Origin: Nocardioides aurantiacus
GTDB lineage: Bacteria > Actinomycetota > Actinomycetes > Propionibacteriales > Nocardioidaceae
Reading direction: 5' to 3'
Length of the DNA: 64,000 bases
NCBI RefSeq assembly: GCF_003752505.1
Contig: NZ_RKHO01000001.1
Location: 2,542,001-2,606,000, forward strand
Shown here in pieces: positions 27,769-36,062 of the stretch. The position numbers were made by a program, and so were the translations under genes. The notes under the pieces were generated by a model. It was not told where the DNA came from. It saw only the letters and a list, made by a program, of their open reading frames with translations, and ran no database searches. Positions within the stretch are counted from its first letter, which is position 1. Each line of letters starts with the position of its first letter.

Positions 27769-29469
27769 CTACCAGAAGATGATGTTGAGACCGACGACGA
27801 TGACGACGCCGACGCCGGCGAGGATGTTGGGCTTCTGGTACCACGCCAGCGCCTCCTCGTTGTCGTCGTGGAAGTCCATCTTGGGGGTCAGCGAGTAGAC
27901 CAGGCCCCGCAGCTCGGACTCCTCCCGCGGCTTGGTGACCAGGGTGACCAGGACGCTGACGATGATGTCGACCACGAACGCCGCACCGGCGGCCACGAAG
28001 CTCGCGCCCTGCCCGGAGAGCCCGACCCAGCCCTGCGACAGGCCGCCCAGGGCGTCCTGCGAGGCGATGCCGACCAGGATCGCCGCCGTGGTGCCGGCCA
28101 CGAGGCCGGTCCAGCCGGCCGTCGCGGTCATCCGCTTCCAGAACATGCCGAGGATGAAGGTCGCGAACAGCGGGGCGTTGAAGAACCCGAACAGCGTCTG
28201 CAGGTAGTTCATGATGTTGGAGTACGACGCCGCGAAGGTCGCCGTGCCGATCGCGATCACCGTCGCTCCCACCGTGGCCGCCCGACCGACGGCCAGGTAG
28301 TAGCCGTCGGGCCGGTCCTTGACGACGTAGGTCTCCCACAGGTCGTAGGAGAAGACCGTGTTGAAGGCCGAGATGTTGGCCGCCATGCCGGCCATGAAGG
28401 AGGCCAGCAGGCCCGCGATCGCGACGCCCAGCATGCCGTTGGGCAGCAGGTCGCGGATCAGGTAGAGCAACGCGTTGTTGTAGTCCGGTGACCCGCCGTT
28501 GTTCTTGGGCTCGGAGATCTCGTTGACCAGGACCGCGGCGATCATGCCGGGGAAGATGACGATGAACGGCACGAACATCTTGGGGAAGGCGCCGATGATC
28601 GGCGCCCGCTGCGCCGCGGAGATCGAGCTCGACGCCATCGCGCGCTGGACCTCGACGAAGTTGGTGGTCCAGTAGCCGAAGGACAGCACGAAGCCGAGGC
28701 CGAGCACGATGCCGACGACCGACCAGAACGGGCTGTCGAAGCCCGTCAGCGCGGTGCCGGGCCAGGAGGAGAGCTGCTCGGCTCCGCCGGCGCTCGCGGC
28801 CACCTTCTCCTTCAGGCCGCCCCACCAGCCGACCTTGTGCAGACCGATCAGGGTCAGCGGCAGCAGCGCCGCGACGATCACGAAGAACTGCAGCACCTCG
28901 TTGTAGATCGCGGCCGAGAGGCCGCCGAGCGAGGTGTAGGTGAGCACGATGGCGGCGGCGACGATCAGCGAGACCCACAGCGGCCAGCCGAGGATGATCT
29001 CGACGATGTTGGCCAGCAGGTAGAGGTTGATGCCCGCGATCAACAGCTGCGCGATCGCGAAGCTCAGCGCGTTGACGAGGTGGGCCCCCGTGCCGAACCG
29101 GCGGCGCATGAACTCGGGCACCGAGCGCACCTTGGAGCCGTAGTAGAACGGCATCATCACCACGCCGAGGAACAGCATGGCCGGGACCGCGCCGACCCAG
29201 AAGTAGTGCACCGTCGGGATGCCGTAGTTGGCGCCGTTGGCCGACATGCCGATGATCTCGACCGCGCCGAGGTTGGCGGAGATGAACGCCAGGCCGGTCA
29301 CCCACGCGGGCAACGAGCGGCCCGAGAGGAAGAAGTCGATGCTGGAGGAGACCGAGCGGCGGGCCAGCACCCCGATGCCGATGACGAAGGCGAAGTAGAC
29401 GCCGATCAGCAGGTAGTCCACCCAGTTGGTGTCGAGCCGCAGCGCACCTTCCGCAGCGAGGACCGTCAT
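27769..29469 (-). CDS. Sodium/solute symporter (SSS family, vSGLT-like)
   Basis: A 566-residue transporter with about 14 TM helices and the LeuT fold. The N-terminal segment has YLLIGVYFAFVIGIGVLARR and FFLSGRSLPAW, with SANLGAVEIIGMSANGANYG, typical of the SGLT subgroup. LTYTSLGGLSAAIYNEVLQF is the SSS signature. It couples Na+ to uptake of a solute, likely a sugar; adjacency to galE makes galactose or glucose the leading guess (inference). ATG 29467–29469 has GGAGG with 7 nt spacing; an upstream in-frame TTG lacks one. Confidence 0.88.
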   Translation of the reverse strand: MTVLAAEGALRLDTNWVDYLLIGVYFAFVIGIGVLARRSVSSSIDFFLSGRSLPAWVTGLAFISANLGAVEIIGMSANGANYGIPTVHYFWVGAVPAMLFLGVVMMPFYYGSKVRSVPEFMRRRFGTGAHLVNALSFAIAQLLIAGINLYLLANIVEIILGWPLWVSLIVAAAIVLTYTSLGGLSAAIYNEVLQFFVIVAALLPLTLIGLHKVGWWGGLKEKVAASAGGAEQLSSWPGTALTGFDSPFWSVVGIVLGLGFVLSFGYWTTNFVEVQRAMASSSISAAQRAPIIGAFPKMFVPFIVIFPGMIAAVLVNEISEPKNNGGSPDYNNALLYLIRDLLPNGMLGVAIAGLLASFMAGMAANISAFNTVFSYDLWETYVVKDRPDGYYLAVGRAATVGATVIAIGTATFAASYSNIMNYLQTLFGFFNAPLFATFILGMFWKRMTATAGWTGLVAGTTAAILVGIASQDALGGLSQGWVGLSGQGASFVAAGAAFVVDIIVSVLVTLVTKPREESELRGLVYSLTPKMDFHDDNEEALAWYQKPNILAGVGVVIVVGLNIIFW

Positions 29470-29484
29470 CGTCAAACCTCCGTC

Positions 29485-29519
29485 GTGCCCGAGCGGCGAC
29501 CCGTTGTCGCCTCGGGCAC
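29485..29519. promoter_or_regulatory. 35-nt inverted repeat between symporter and galE
   Basis: GTGCCCGA…GGCGAC/GTCGCC…TCGGGCAC, stems of 8 and 6 bp with a 2-nt bulge and 5-nt loop. It starts 15 nt upstream of the symporter ATG and overlaps by two bases the TAGCGT -10 box (29518–29523) of that gene. It could be a repressor operator or a structured 5' leader. Confidence 0.5.
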
Positions 29520-29559
29520 GCTACTCCTCGCACCCGCTCCCGTCGCGCACCCCGATGGG

Positions 29560-29565
29560 TAGAGT
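29560..29565 (+). promoter_or_regulatory. -10 box TAGAGT for galE
   Basis: TAGAGT 33 nt upstream of ATG predicts a leader of about 27 nt that contains GAGGTGAGG as the ribosome-binding site. This is a leadered promoter, unlike most others here. Confidence 0.45.
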
Positions 29566-29598
29566 CGCCGCTCCGTGTCGACGAGGTGAGGACGGGCG

Positions 29599-30558
29599 AT
29601 GAGCTGGCTGGTGACCGGGGGTGCGGGCTACATCGGCTCCCACGTGGTGAGGGCGTTCGGGGAGGTCGGTCTCGAGGTGGTCGTCGTCGACGACCTGTCC
29701 AGCGGGCACCGCGCGTTCGTGGGTGCCGAGGTCCCGCTCGTCGAGGGCAGCGTGGTCGACACCGACCTGATGACCCGCACGATGCGCGAGCACCACGTCG
29801 AGGGCGTCGTGCACCTCGCCGGCTACAAGTACGCCGGGGTCTCGGTGCAGCGACCGCTGCACACCTACACCCAGAACGTCACCGGCACCGTCAGCCTGCT
29901 CGAGGCCATGGCCGCCACCGACGTCGACGCCATGGTGTTCTCCAGCAGCGCCGCGACCTTCGGCACCCCCGACGTCGACCTGGTGACCGAGGAGACGGCC
30001 ACGCGCCCGGAGTCGCCGTACGGCGAGAGCAAGCTGGTCGGTGAGTGGGTGATCCGCGACCAGGCCGTCGCCACCGGCCTGCGCCACACCTCGCTGCGCT
30101 ACTTCAACGTGGTCGGCTCCGGCACCGACGAGCTCTACGACACCAGCCCGCACAACCTGTTCCCGATCGTGTTCGAGAAGCTCCTCGCCGGCGAGACGCC
30201 CCGCATCAACGGCACCGACTTCGAGACCCCGGACGGCACCTGCGTGCGCGACTACGTCCACGTCGCCGACCTCGCCCGCTCCCACGTCGTCGCCGCCCAG
30301 CGGCTCGCGGCCGGCGAGGACCTGCTCCCCGTCTACAACCTCGGCAGCGGCACCGGCTCCTCGGTCGCGGAGATCATGACCGCCATCCGCACCGTCACCG
30401 GCATCGACTTCACCCCCGAGCACGGCCCCCGCCGCCCCGGCGACCCGGCTCGCATCGTCGCCACCGGCGAGGCCGCCGCCCGCGACCTCGACTGGCAGAT
30501 GCGCCACACCCTCGAGGACATGGTCCGCTCGGCCTGGCAGGCGCGCAGCAGCCACTGA
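29599..30558 (+). CDS. galE: UDP-glucose 4-epimerase
   Basis: A 319-residue extended SDR that interconverts UDP-glucose and UDP-galactose. NAD+ binds at VTGGAGYIGSH (residues 5–15). The catalytic Tyr and Lys are Y141 and K145 in YGESK, with SSSAATFG supplying the Ser. The substrate domain has YFNVVGSG and the RDYVHVADLA motif typical of GalE. The ATG is preceded by GAGG. It is divergent from an Na+/solute symporter, so it may process imported galactose, though no galT or galK is visible here; a role in cell-wall precursor supply is equally likely. Confidence 0.93.
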   Translation: MSWLVTGGAGYIGSHVVRAFGEVGLEVVVVDDLSSGHRAFVGAEVPLVEGSVVDTDLMTRTMREHHVEGVVHLAGYKYAGVSVQRPLHTYTQNVTGTVSLLEAMAATDVDAMVFSSSAATFGTPDVDLVTEETATRPESPYGESKLVGEWVIRDQAVATGLRHTSLRYFNVVGSGTDELYDTSPHNLFPIVFEKLLAGETPRINGTDFETPDGTCVRDYVHVADLARSHVVAAQRLAAGEDLLPVYNLGSGTGSSVAEIMTAIRTVTGIDFTPEHGPRRPGDPARIVATGEAAARDLDWQMRHTLEDMVRSAWQARSSH

Positions 30559-30607
30559 CCCGCCCGCCGTCGGTCCCTCCTCGGCGACCCCGGCGGTGCG
30601 GTGCTGC

Positions 30608-30613
30608 CATGAT
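30608..30613 (+). promoter_or_regulatory. -10-like box CATGAT for the SDR gene
   Basis: CATGAT ends 6 nt before ATG 30620, close to the leaderless geometry seen elsewhere but with C in the first position. Confidence 0.4.
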
Positions 30614-30619
30614 CGGGAC

Positions 30620-31387
30620 ATGAGCGCACCCATCACGGACCTGTTCGACCTGACCGGCAAGGTGGTCGTGGTGACCGGGGCCTCCTCGGGCCTCGGCGTC
30701 GCCTTCGCCGAGGCCTTCGCCCAGGCGGGCGCCGACGTCGCGCTCGGGGCGCGCCGCGTGGCGCGGCTCGACGACACCGCGGCGCTGGTCGAGGCCGCCG
30801 GCCGACGGGCGGTCAAGGTCGAGACCGACGTGAGCTCCCCCGAGGACTGCCAGGCGCTGGTCGACGCGGCGGTCGAGGCGTTCGGCCGGGTCGACGTGCT
30901 CGTCAACAACGCCGGCATCGGCACCGCCGTGCCCGCGACCCGGGAGACGCCCGAGCAGTTCCGCTCGGTCATCGACGTCAACCTCAACGGCTGCTACTGG
31001 ATGGCGCAGGCGTGCGGCCGCGTGATGGAGCCCGGGTCCTCGATCATCAACATCTCCTCGGTGCTGGGCCTGACGACCGCCGGGCTCCCCCAGGCGGCGT
31101 ACGCCGCGTCCAAGGCCGCCCTCATCGGGCTGACCCGCGACCTCGCCCAGCAGTGGACCGGCCGCAAGGGCATCCGCGTCAATGCACTGGCGCCGGGGTT
31201 CTTCGCCTCCGAGATGACCGACAGCTACCCCGAGGGCTACCTCGAGGCGCAGCAGCAGCGGATCCCGGCCGGCCGCAAGGGCGACCCCCGCGAGCTCGCG
31301 GCCACGGCGGTGTTCCTGGCCTCCGACGCCGCGGGCTACATCACCGGCCAGACCCTCGCCGTCGACGGCGGCATGACGATCACCTGA
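30620..31387 (+). CDS. SDR family oxidoreductase
   Basis: A 255-residue classical short-chain dehydrogenase. The cofactor motif is VTGASSGLGVAF near the N-terminus. NNAGIG is at about residues 94–99, the Ser at about 148 is in NISSVLG, and the catalytic YAASK is at 161–165. The ending GQTLAVDGGMTIT is typical. The N-terminus LFDLTGKVVVVTG matches glucose or gluconate 5-dehydrogenase-like and FabG-like members; the substrate is undetermined. ATG at 30620 starts the conserved region. The stop is 3 nt from the convergent DUF1304 gene, with no room for a terminator. Confidence 0.92.
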   Translation: MSAPITDLFDLTGKVVVVTGASSGLGVAFAEAFAQAGADVALGARRVARLDDTAALVEAAGRRAVKVETDVSSPEDCQALVDAAVEAFGRVDVLVNNAGIGTAVPATRETPEQFRSVIDVNLNGCYWMAQACGRVMEPGSSIINISSVLGLTTAGLPQAAYAASKAALIGLTRDLAQQWTGRKGIRVNALAPGFFASEMTDSYPEGYLEAQQQRIPAGRKGDPRELAATAVFLASDAAGYITGQTLAVDGGMTIT

Positions 31388-31390
31388 CGC

Positions 31391-31783
31391 CTAGAGCAGG
31401 CCCGCCAGCGCCAGCAGCACCAGCGTGACGGCCGGCAACGTGCCCTGCACCGCGGCCGGGCGCGCCTTGGTGCGGTCGGAGGTGATCAGCACCAGCGCGG
31501 CGGCCAGCATCGAGCCGGTGCCCGCGACGACCAGGGCGACCCCGGCCTCGCGCACCGGCGCGAGCAGGCCCACGCCGACCAGGGTGACCACGGCGAGGAA
31601 CAGGTTGTAGAACCCCTGGTTGTAGGCCATCTCCCGCGTCGCGCTCGCCTGCTCCGCCGTCGTCGCGAACGTACGACGCGTCGCGCCGTCCTCCCACCGC
31701 AGCGACTCCAGGACGAAGATGTAGACGTGCAGCAGCGCGGCCAGGACGGCGGGGACGGCAGCGGCGACGAGGAGGGCGTCCAT
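31391..31783 (-). CDS. DUF1304 family membrane protein
   Basis: A 130-residue integral membrane protein of the DUF1304 family with four TM helices. The conserved signature is in ALLHVYIFVLESLRW near the N-terminus and NQGFYNLFLA at the second helix. Function is unknown. ATG 31781–31783 matches the family start; a TAGCGT box lies 8 nt upstream. Confidence 0.88.
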   Translation of the reverse strand: MDALLVAAAVPAVLAALLHVYIFVLESLRWEDGATRRTFATTAEQASATREMAYNQGFYNLFLAVVTLVGVGLLAPVREAGVALVVAGTGSMLAAALVLITSDRTKARPAAVQGTLPAVTLVLLALAGLL

Positions 31784-31791
31784 GGCCGGGG

Positions 31792-31797
31792 ACGCTA
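31792..31797 (-). promoter_or_regulatory. -10 box TAGCGT for the DUF1304 gene
   Basis: TAGCGT ends 8 nt before the ATG, giving a leaderless or nearly leaderless transcript. Confidence 0.45.
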
Positions 31798-31911
31798 CGC
31801 CGTCCCTCACGTGCGCGGGAACCGTGAGGCGCGGGCACGCCGGGCCGGGGCGCGGGTGCTCACCCGTCAGGACGACGCCCACCAACCCCACCGGCCGCGC
31901 CGCCGAGCCGC

Positions 31912-31917
31912 TAGGTT
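31912..31917 (+). promoter_or_regulatory. -10 box TAGGTT for the flavin monooxygenase
   Basis: TAGGTT ends 6 nt before ATG 31924, a leaderless arrangement. Confidence 0.5.
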
Positions 31918-31923
31918 CGCCGG

Positions 31924-33384
31924 ATGCGTCCCCCCGGCAGTCGTCCGAGCGTCACCGTCATCGGAGCCGGTTTCGGGGGGATCGGCACCGCCATCGCGCT
32001 GCGCCGGGCCGGCTACAGCGACATCACGGTGCTGGAGAAGGGCGACTCGGTCGGCGGGGTGTGGCGCGACAACACCTACCCCGGGGCCGCCTGCGACGTG
32101 CCGTCCTCGCTCTACTCCTTCTCCTTCGCCCCCAACCCCCGCTGGCCGCACCGCTACTCCCGGCAGCCCGAGATCCGCGACTACATCGAGGCCGTGGCGC
32201 GCGAGCACGGCGTCCTCGACCTGGTCCGGTTCGGCGTCGAGGTCGCCACCGCGGCCTACGACGAGGACGAGTGCCGCTGGCACCTGACGACCACGACGGG
32301 TGCGTCGCTCCACACCGACGTCGTGGTCAGCGCCGTCGGGCAGCTCTCGCGACCGGCGATCCCCGAGCTGCCGGGCCGCGAGGAGTTCGAGGGCCCTGCC
32401 TTCCACTCCGCCGACTGGGACCACGACGTCGACCTGACCGGCAAGCGGGTCGCCGTGCTCGGCACCGGCGCCAGCGCGATCCAGTTCGTGCCCGAGATCG
32501 CGCCGGTGGCCGGTCACGTGACCGTCTTCCAGCGCTCGGCGCCGTACGTCGTCCCCAAGCCCGACCGGGAGTACACCGGGCTGCACCGACGGGCCTTCGA
32601 GCGCGCGCCCCGCAGCCAGCGCGCGGGCCGGCTGCTCACCTGGGTGGTGACCGAGAAGTTCAACAAGGCGCTGCTCCAGGACACCTGGATGAAGAAGGCC
32701 GTCGGCCTCGGCTGGCGGGGGCTGCTGCGCACCCAGGTGCGTGACCCGGAGCTGCGCCGCAAGCTCACCCCCGACCACGAGCTGGGCTGCAAGCGCGTGC
32801 TGTTCAGCAACGCCTGGTATCCCGCCCTGACCCGCGACGACGTCGACCTGGTCACCTCGCCGGTCTCCCGGGTGCTCCCGCACGGGGTGCTGGCCGACGA
32901 CGGCACCGAGCACGCCGCCGACGTCGTCATCTACGGCACCGGGTTCGCCGCCACCGAGTTCCTCGCGCCGATGCAGGTGACCGGGGCGGGCGGGGCCGAC
33001 CTCCAGGAGCGCTGGAAGTCCGGCGCCCACGCCTACCTCGGCCTGTGCGTGCCCGACTTCCCCAACTTCTTCGTGGTCTACGGCCCCAACACCAACCTGG
33101 GCGGCAGCTCCATCGTCGGGATGCTCGAGGCGGCCGCGGGGGCCGTGGTCACGCTGCTGGACCGGGCTCGGACGGCCGGGGCCCGCAGCGTCGCGGTGCG
33201 CGCCGACGTGGAGCGGACCTTCGACGACGAGGTGCAGCGCCGGCTGCGCGAGAGCGTGTGGGCCGGGTGCCAGAGCTGGTACCGCGGGTCCGACGGCCGG
33301 ATCAGCACCAACTGGCCGGGCCTGGTCGCGGAGTACCAGCGTCGCTGCGCCGCCCTGGACCCCGCCGACTTCGTGCTCGCCTGA
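31924..33384 (+). CDS. Flavin-containing (Baeyer-Villiger-type) monooxygenase
   Basis: A 486-residue class B flavoprotein monooxygenase. The FAD motif is VIGAGFGGIGTAIAL (about residues 12–26) and the NADPH motif is AVLGTGASAIQF (about 178–189). Between them is FEGPAFHSADWD, matching the FxGxxxHxxxW fingerprint of Baeyer-Villiger monooxygenases. YPGAACDVPSSLYSFSF is also typical. It inserts oxygen into ketones or hydroxylates small substrates using NADPH and O2; the substrate is unknown. A leaderless -10 box supports the ATG. It stands alone before the heme-oxygenase-like operon. Confidence 0.92.
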   Translation: MRPPGSRPSVTVIGAGFGGIGTAIALRRAGYSDITVLEKGDSVGGVWRDNTYPGAACDVPSSLYSFSFAPNPRWPHRYSRQPEIRDYIEAVAREHGVLDLVRFGVEVATAAYDEDECRWHLTTTTGASLHTDVVVSAVGQLSRPAIPELPGREEFEGPAFHSADWDHDVDLTGKRVAVLGTGASAIQFVPEIAPVAGHVTVFQRSAPYVVPKPDREYTGLHRRAFERAPRSQRAGRLLTWVVTEKFNKALLQDTWMKKAVGLGWRGLLRTQVRDPELRRKLTPDHELGCKRVLFSNAWYPALTRDDVDLVTSPVSRVLPHGVLADDGTEHAADVVIYGTGFAATEFLAPMQVTGAGGADLQERWKSGAHAYLGLCVPDFPNFFVVYGPNTNLGGSSIVGMLEAAAGAVVTLLDRARTAGARSVAVRADVERTFDDEVQRRLRESVWAGCQSWYRGSDGRISTNWPGLVAEYQRRCAALDPADFVLA

Positions 33385-33454
33385 CCGCGTCGGCGGGACC
33401 GGTCCGGGGCTCGCTCGCCACTTCACCCTTCCGGGGCGAGCAGGGTCGCGCGCG

Positions 33455-34528
33455 GTGGGTACGGACACGGACGTCCTGCCCGGGGCCTCGGCGCCCCACC
33501 CGACGAGAGGTGACACGTTGCTCCTCCCCCGTGAGCGAGGCCCGCTGAGCCGCCGCGTCCTGCAGACCCTGCGGACCGGCCCCGGGTCCTCCCGTTCCAC
33601 CACCGCCTTCACCGAGCTGGCGCTCGGCCCCGACTCCGTGGTCACCGACGAGGACGCCCAGCTGGCGCTGTGGACGCTCTACGAGCTGCACTACCGCGGC
33701 TTCGAGGACGCGGCCGAGGAGCTCGAGTGGGACCCCACCGTGCTGCGGCTGCGCCGCACCCTGGAGCGCCGCTTCGAGCGTGAGCTCCGCGAGGCCGTGG
33801 CCCTCCGGCTCCGCTCGGTCCCCGGCGAGGCACCGGTCGGCGAGACGCTGCTGGCGCTCCCCGCGACGTCCACCGGCCCCTCGCCCGCGGCGTACCTCCA
33901 CCGCCACGCGAGCCGCGAGGTCGTCGTCGACTTCCTGCGCGAGCGCAGCCTGCAGCAGCTCAAGGAGTCCGACCCGCAGGCGTTCGTGCTGCCGCGGCTG
34001 ACCGGCCGCTCCAAGGTGGCCCTGGCCGAGCTGCTGTACGACGAGTTCGGCGGCGGCCGCCCGGAACGGCTGCACCAGCGGCTGTTCGCCGAGGCGATGG
34101 TCTCGGTCGGGCTCGACCCGACCTACGGCACCTACGTCGACGAGGTGGGGGCGCTGTCGCTGGCCAGCGCCAACGCGATGTCGATGTTCGGGCTGCACCG
34201 GCGGCTGCGGGGTGCTGCGATGGGCCACCTCGCCGTCTTCGAGGCCACCAGCTCGGTGCCCTCGCGCAAGATCGCCGGTGGCATGGAGCGGCTCGGGCTG
34301 CCGCCGGCCGCCGCGGCGTACTTCCACGAGCACGTCGAGGCCGACTCCGTCCACGAGCACCTCGCCGCGCACGACGTCTGCGGTGCCATGGTGGCCGAGG
34401 AGCCGGAGCTGCGCGAGGACGTCCTCGTCGGCGCGGCCGTGTGCCTGCACCTCGACGAGCTGTCGGCGCTGGAGCTGACCGAGCGCTGGAACCCCGCGCC
34501 GCCGCCGGCCCGGGGGGTGGCCTCGTGA
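33455..34528 (+). CDS. Iron-containing redox enzyme family protein (heme-oxygenase-like diiron oxidase fold)
   Basis: Up to 357 residues, mostly helical, resembling the heme-oxygenase-like diiron oxidase (HDO)/iron-containing redox enzyme family. Likely ligand clusters include WTLYELHYRGFED and the C-terminal FHEHVEADSVHEHLAAHD, with His/Glu pairs at the expected spacing for two irons. Two starts are possible: GTG 33455 with no good ribosome site, or TTG 33518, preceded by GAGAGG with 7 nt spacing and giving 336 residues. The second is preferred. It is coupled by GTGA overlap to a CDGSH gene. The substrate is unknown. Confidence 0.75.
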   Translation: MGTDTDVLPGASAPHPTRGDTLLLPRERGPLSRRVLQTLRTGPGSSRSTTAFTELALGPDSVVTDEDAQLALWTLYELHYRGFEDAAEELEWDPTVLRLRRTLERRFERELREAVALRLRSVPGEAPVGETLLALPATSTGPSPAAYLHRHASREVVVDFLRERSLQQLKESDPQAFVLPRLTGRSKVALAELLYDEFGGGRPERLHQRLFAEAMVSVGLDPTYGTYVDEVGALSLASANAMSMFGLHRRLRGAAMGHLAVFEATSSVPSRKIAGGMERLGLPPAAAAYFHEHVEADSVHEHLAAHDVCGAMVAEEPELREDVLVGAAVCLHLDELSALELTERWNPAPPPARGVAS

Positions 34529-34725
34529 GGCTCAGCGGACCCGACGACGTCACCGTGCGCTCCTGCCCCGGCGGACCCGACCTCGTGCGCGGCGCCACCC
34601 TGGTCGTCGACGACGACGGCGTGCAGCACGAGGTGACCCGTCCCGTGGTCGCGATCTGCCGCTGCGACCGCTCGTCGCGGATGCCGTGGTGCGACAGCAC
34701 CCACAAGGCGGTGCGGCCCCGGTGA
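34525..34725 (+). CDS. CDGSH iron-sulfur domain protein
   Basis: A 66-residue CDGSH-type 2Fe-2S protein. The cluster motif is CRCDRSSRMPWCDSTH near the C-terminus, that is C-x-C-x2-S-x3-P-x-C-D-x-x-H with Ser-Thr in place of Gly-Ser. The three Cys and one His that bind the cluster are all present. GTG 34525 overlaps the stop of the diiron-like gene, and its own stop overlaps the next start. It probably supplies electrons to that enzyme (inference from adjacency). Confidence 0.85.
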   Translation: MRLSGPDDVTVRSCPGGPDLVRGATLVVDDDGVQHEVTRPVVAICRCDRSSRMPWCDSTHKAVRPR

Positions 34726-35357
34726 GCGCCGACGCAGGACTCGCCGGGGAGATGGAGTACGGCGAGCTGGTGATCCGGTTCGACGACCGGGTGCTGCGAC
34801 CACGTCCGTGGACCGCCGCGCAGTCGCGGTGGGCCGCCGACCTGCTGCGCTCCGCTCCCCCGGGGCCCGTGCTGGAGCTGTGCTCCGGCGCCGGCCACAT
34901 CGGCCTGCTGGCGGTGCACGCCTCGGACCGGCGGCTGGTCTGCGTCGACGCCAACCCGGCGGCGACCGAGCTGACCCTCGCCAACGCGGCGGCCGCCGGC
35001 ATGGCCGACCGGGTCGAGACCCGCGAGGGCTGGATCCGCGACGTGCTCCGCCCCGACGAGACGTTCCCGCTCGTCGTGGCCGATCCGCCGTGGGTCCCGG
35101 CCGCCGAGACCGGCCGCTTCCCCGAGGACCCGCTGCTCGCCATCGACGGCGGCGAGGACGGGCTGGTCGTCGTCCACGAGGTGCTCGGGGCGCTGCGGCG
35201 GCACCTGGCCCCCGGTGGGGTGGCGCTGCTGCAGCTCGGCACCACGGCCCAGGCCGAGGCCGTCGGCGAGGCGCTGGGCGGCTCGGGGCTGGTGCCCGGC
35301 GAGCTGCGGGAGTACGGCGACCGCGGCGTGTTGCTGCGCCTGGACCGACCGACCTGA
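34722..35357 (+). CDS. SAM-dependent methyltransferase (PrmC/HemK-like)
   Basis: A 211-residue class I methyltransferase. The SAM-binding motif I is LELCSGAGHIGLLAV (about residues 48–62), the acidic loop is VDANPAA, and the catalytic motif is VADPPWVP, of the N/D-PP-Y/W type found in glutamine- and N-methyltransferases. The substrate is uncertain; small PrmC-like and rRNA methylases are possible. It forms the third gene of the diiron/CDGSH operon by a GTGA overlap, and it converges on kdpE. Confidence 0.85.
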   Translation: MSADAGLAGEMEYGELVIRFDDRVLRPRPWTAAQSRWAADLLRSAPPGPVLELCSGAGHIGLLAVHASDRRLVCVDANPAATELTLANAAAAGMADRVETREGWIRDVLRPDETFPLVVADPPWVPAAETGRFPEDPLLAIDGGEDGLVVVHEVLGALRRHLAPGGVALLQLGTTAQAEAVGEALGGSGLVPGELREYGDRGVLLRLDRPT

Positions 35358-35363
35358 GACGGC

Positions 35364-36062
35364 CTACCCGAGCGTGTAGCCCACGCCCGGGGTCGTGACC
35401 AGCCAGCGCGGGTGGGCCGGGTCGGCCTCCAGCTTGCGGCGCAGCTGCGCGGCGTACACCCGCAGGTAGTGGTACTCGCGCTCGTAGCCGTCGCCCCACA
35501 CCTCGTGCAGGACCTGGTCGCGTCCCACCAGACGGCCACGGTGCCGGGCGAGCAGCTCGAGGAAGGACCACTCCGTGGGCGTCAGCCGGACCTCCTCACC
35601 GGCGCGGTGCACCCGCTTGCGCGCCAGGTCGATCGCCAGGTCGCCCACCTCCACCACGGCCTGGTCCTCGGTCGGTGACGCCGGGGGCCGGCCCCGTCGC
35701 ACCGCCGCCCGCAGCCGGGCCATCAGCTCGTTCATGGCGAACGGCTTGGTGACGTAGTCGTCGGCGCCGAGGTCGAGCGCCTCCACCTTGTCCTCGCCGT
35801 GCTGGCGGGCCGAGAGCACCACGATCGGGACCGACGTCCAGCCGCGCAGGCCCGCGATCACCTCGGTGCCGTCGAGGTCCGGCAGGCCGAGGTCGAGCAC
35901 CACGACGTCGGGCTCGGAGTCCGCCGCGGCCTGGAGCGCGGCGCGGCCGGTGGCGGCGGTGACGACCTCCCAGCCGTGGGCGCGCAGGTTGATGGCCAGC
36001 GCGCGGGCGAGACCCGGCTCGTCCTCGACGACGAGGACGCGATCTCCCCGCGTGACGTTCAC
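35364..36062 (-). CDS. kdpE: KdpE response regulator
   Basis: A 232-residue OmpR/PhoB-family regulator. The receiver domain has acidic residues VVEDEP, phospho-acceptor Asp in VVLDLGLPD (about residue 54) and Lys in YVTKPF. The C-terminal winged helix (about 135–230) ends REYHYLRVYAAQLRRKL…VTTPGVGYTLG. It activates kdpFABC under potassium limitation. GTG 36060–36062 overlaps the kdpD stop (GTGA). It is the last gene of the operon. Confidence 0.95.
   Translation of the reverse strand: MNVTRGDRVLVVEDEPGLARALAINLRAHGWEVVTAATGRAALQAAADSEPDVVVLDLGLPDLDGTEVIAGLRGWTSVPIVVLSARQHGEDKVEALDLGADDYVTKPFAMNELMARLRAAVRRGRPPASPTEDQAVVEVGDLAIDLARKRVHRAGEEVRLTPTEWSFLELLARHRGRLVGRDQVLHEVWGDGYEREYHYLRVYAAQLRRKLEADPAHPRWLVTTPGVGYTLG

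Noticed and set aside
29485-29519. Terminator between galE and the symporter
   Set aside because: The genes are divergent here, so a terminator has no transcript to end; an operator or leader structure is likelier.
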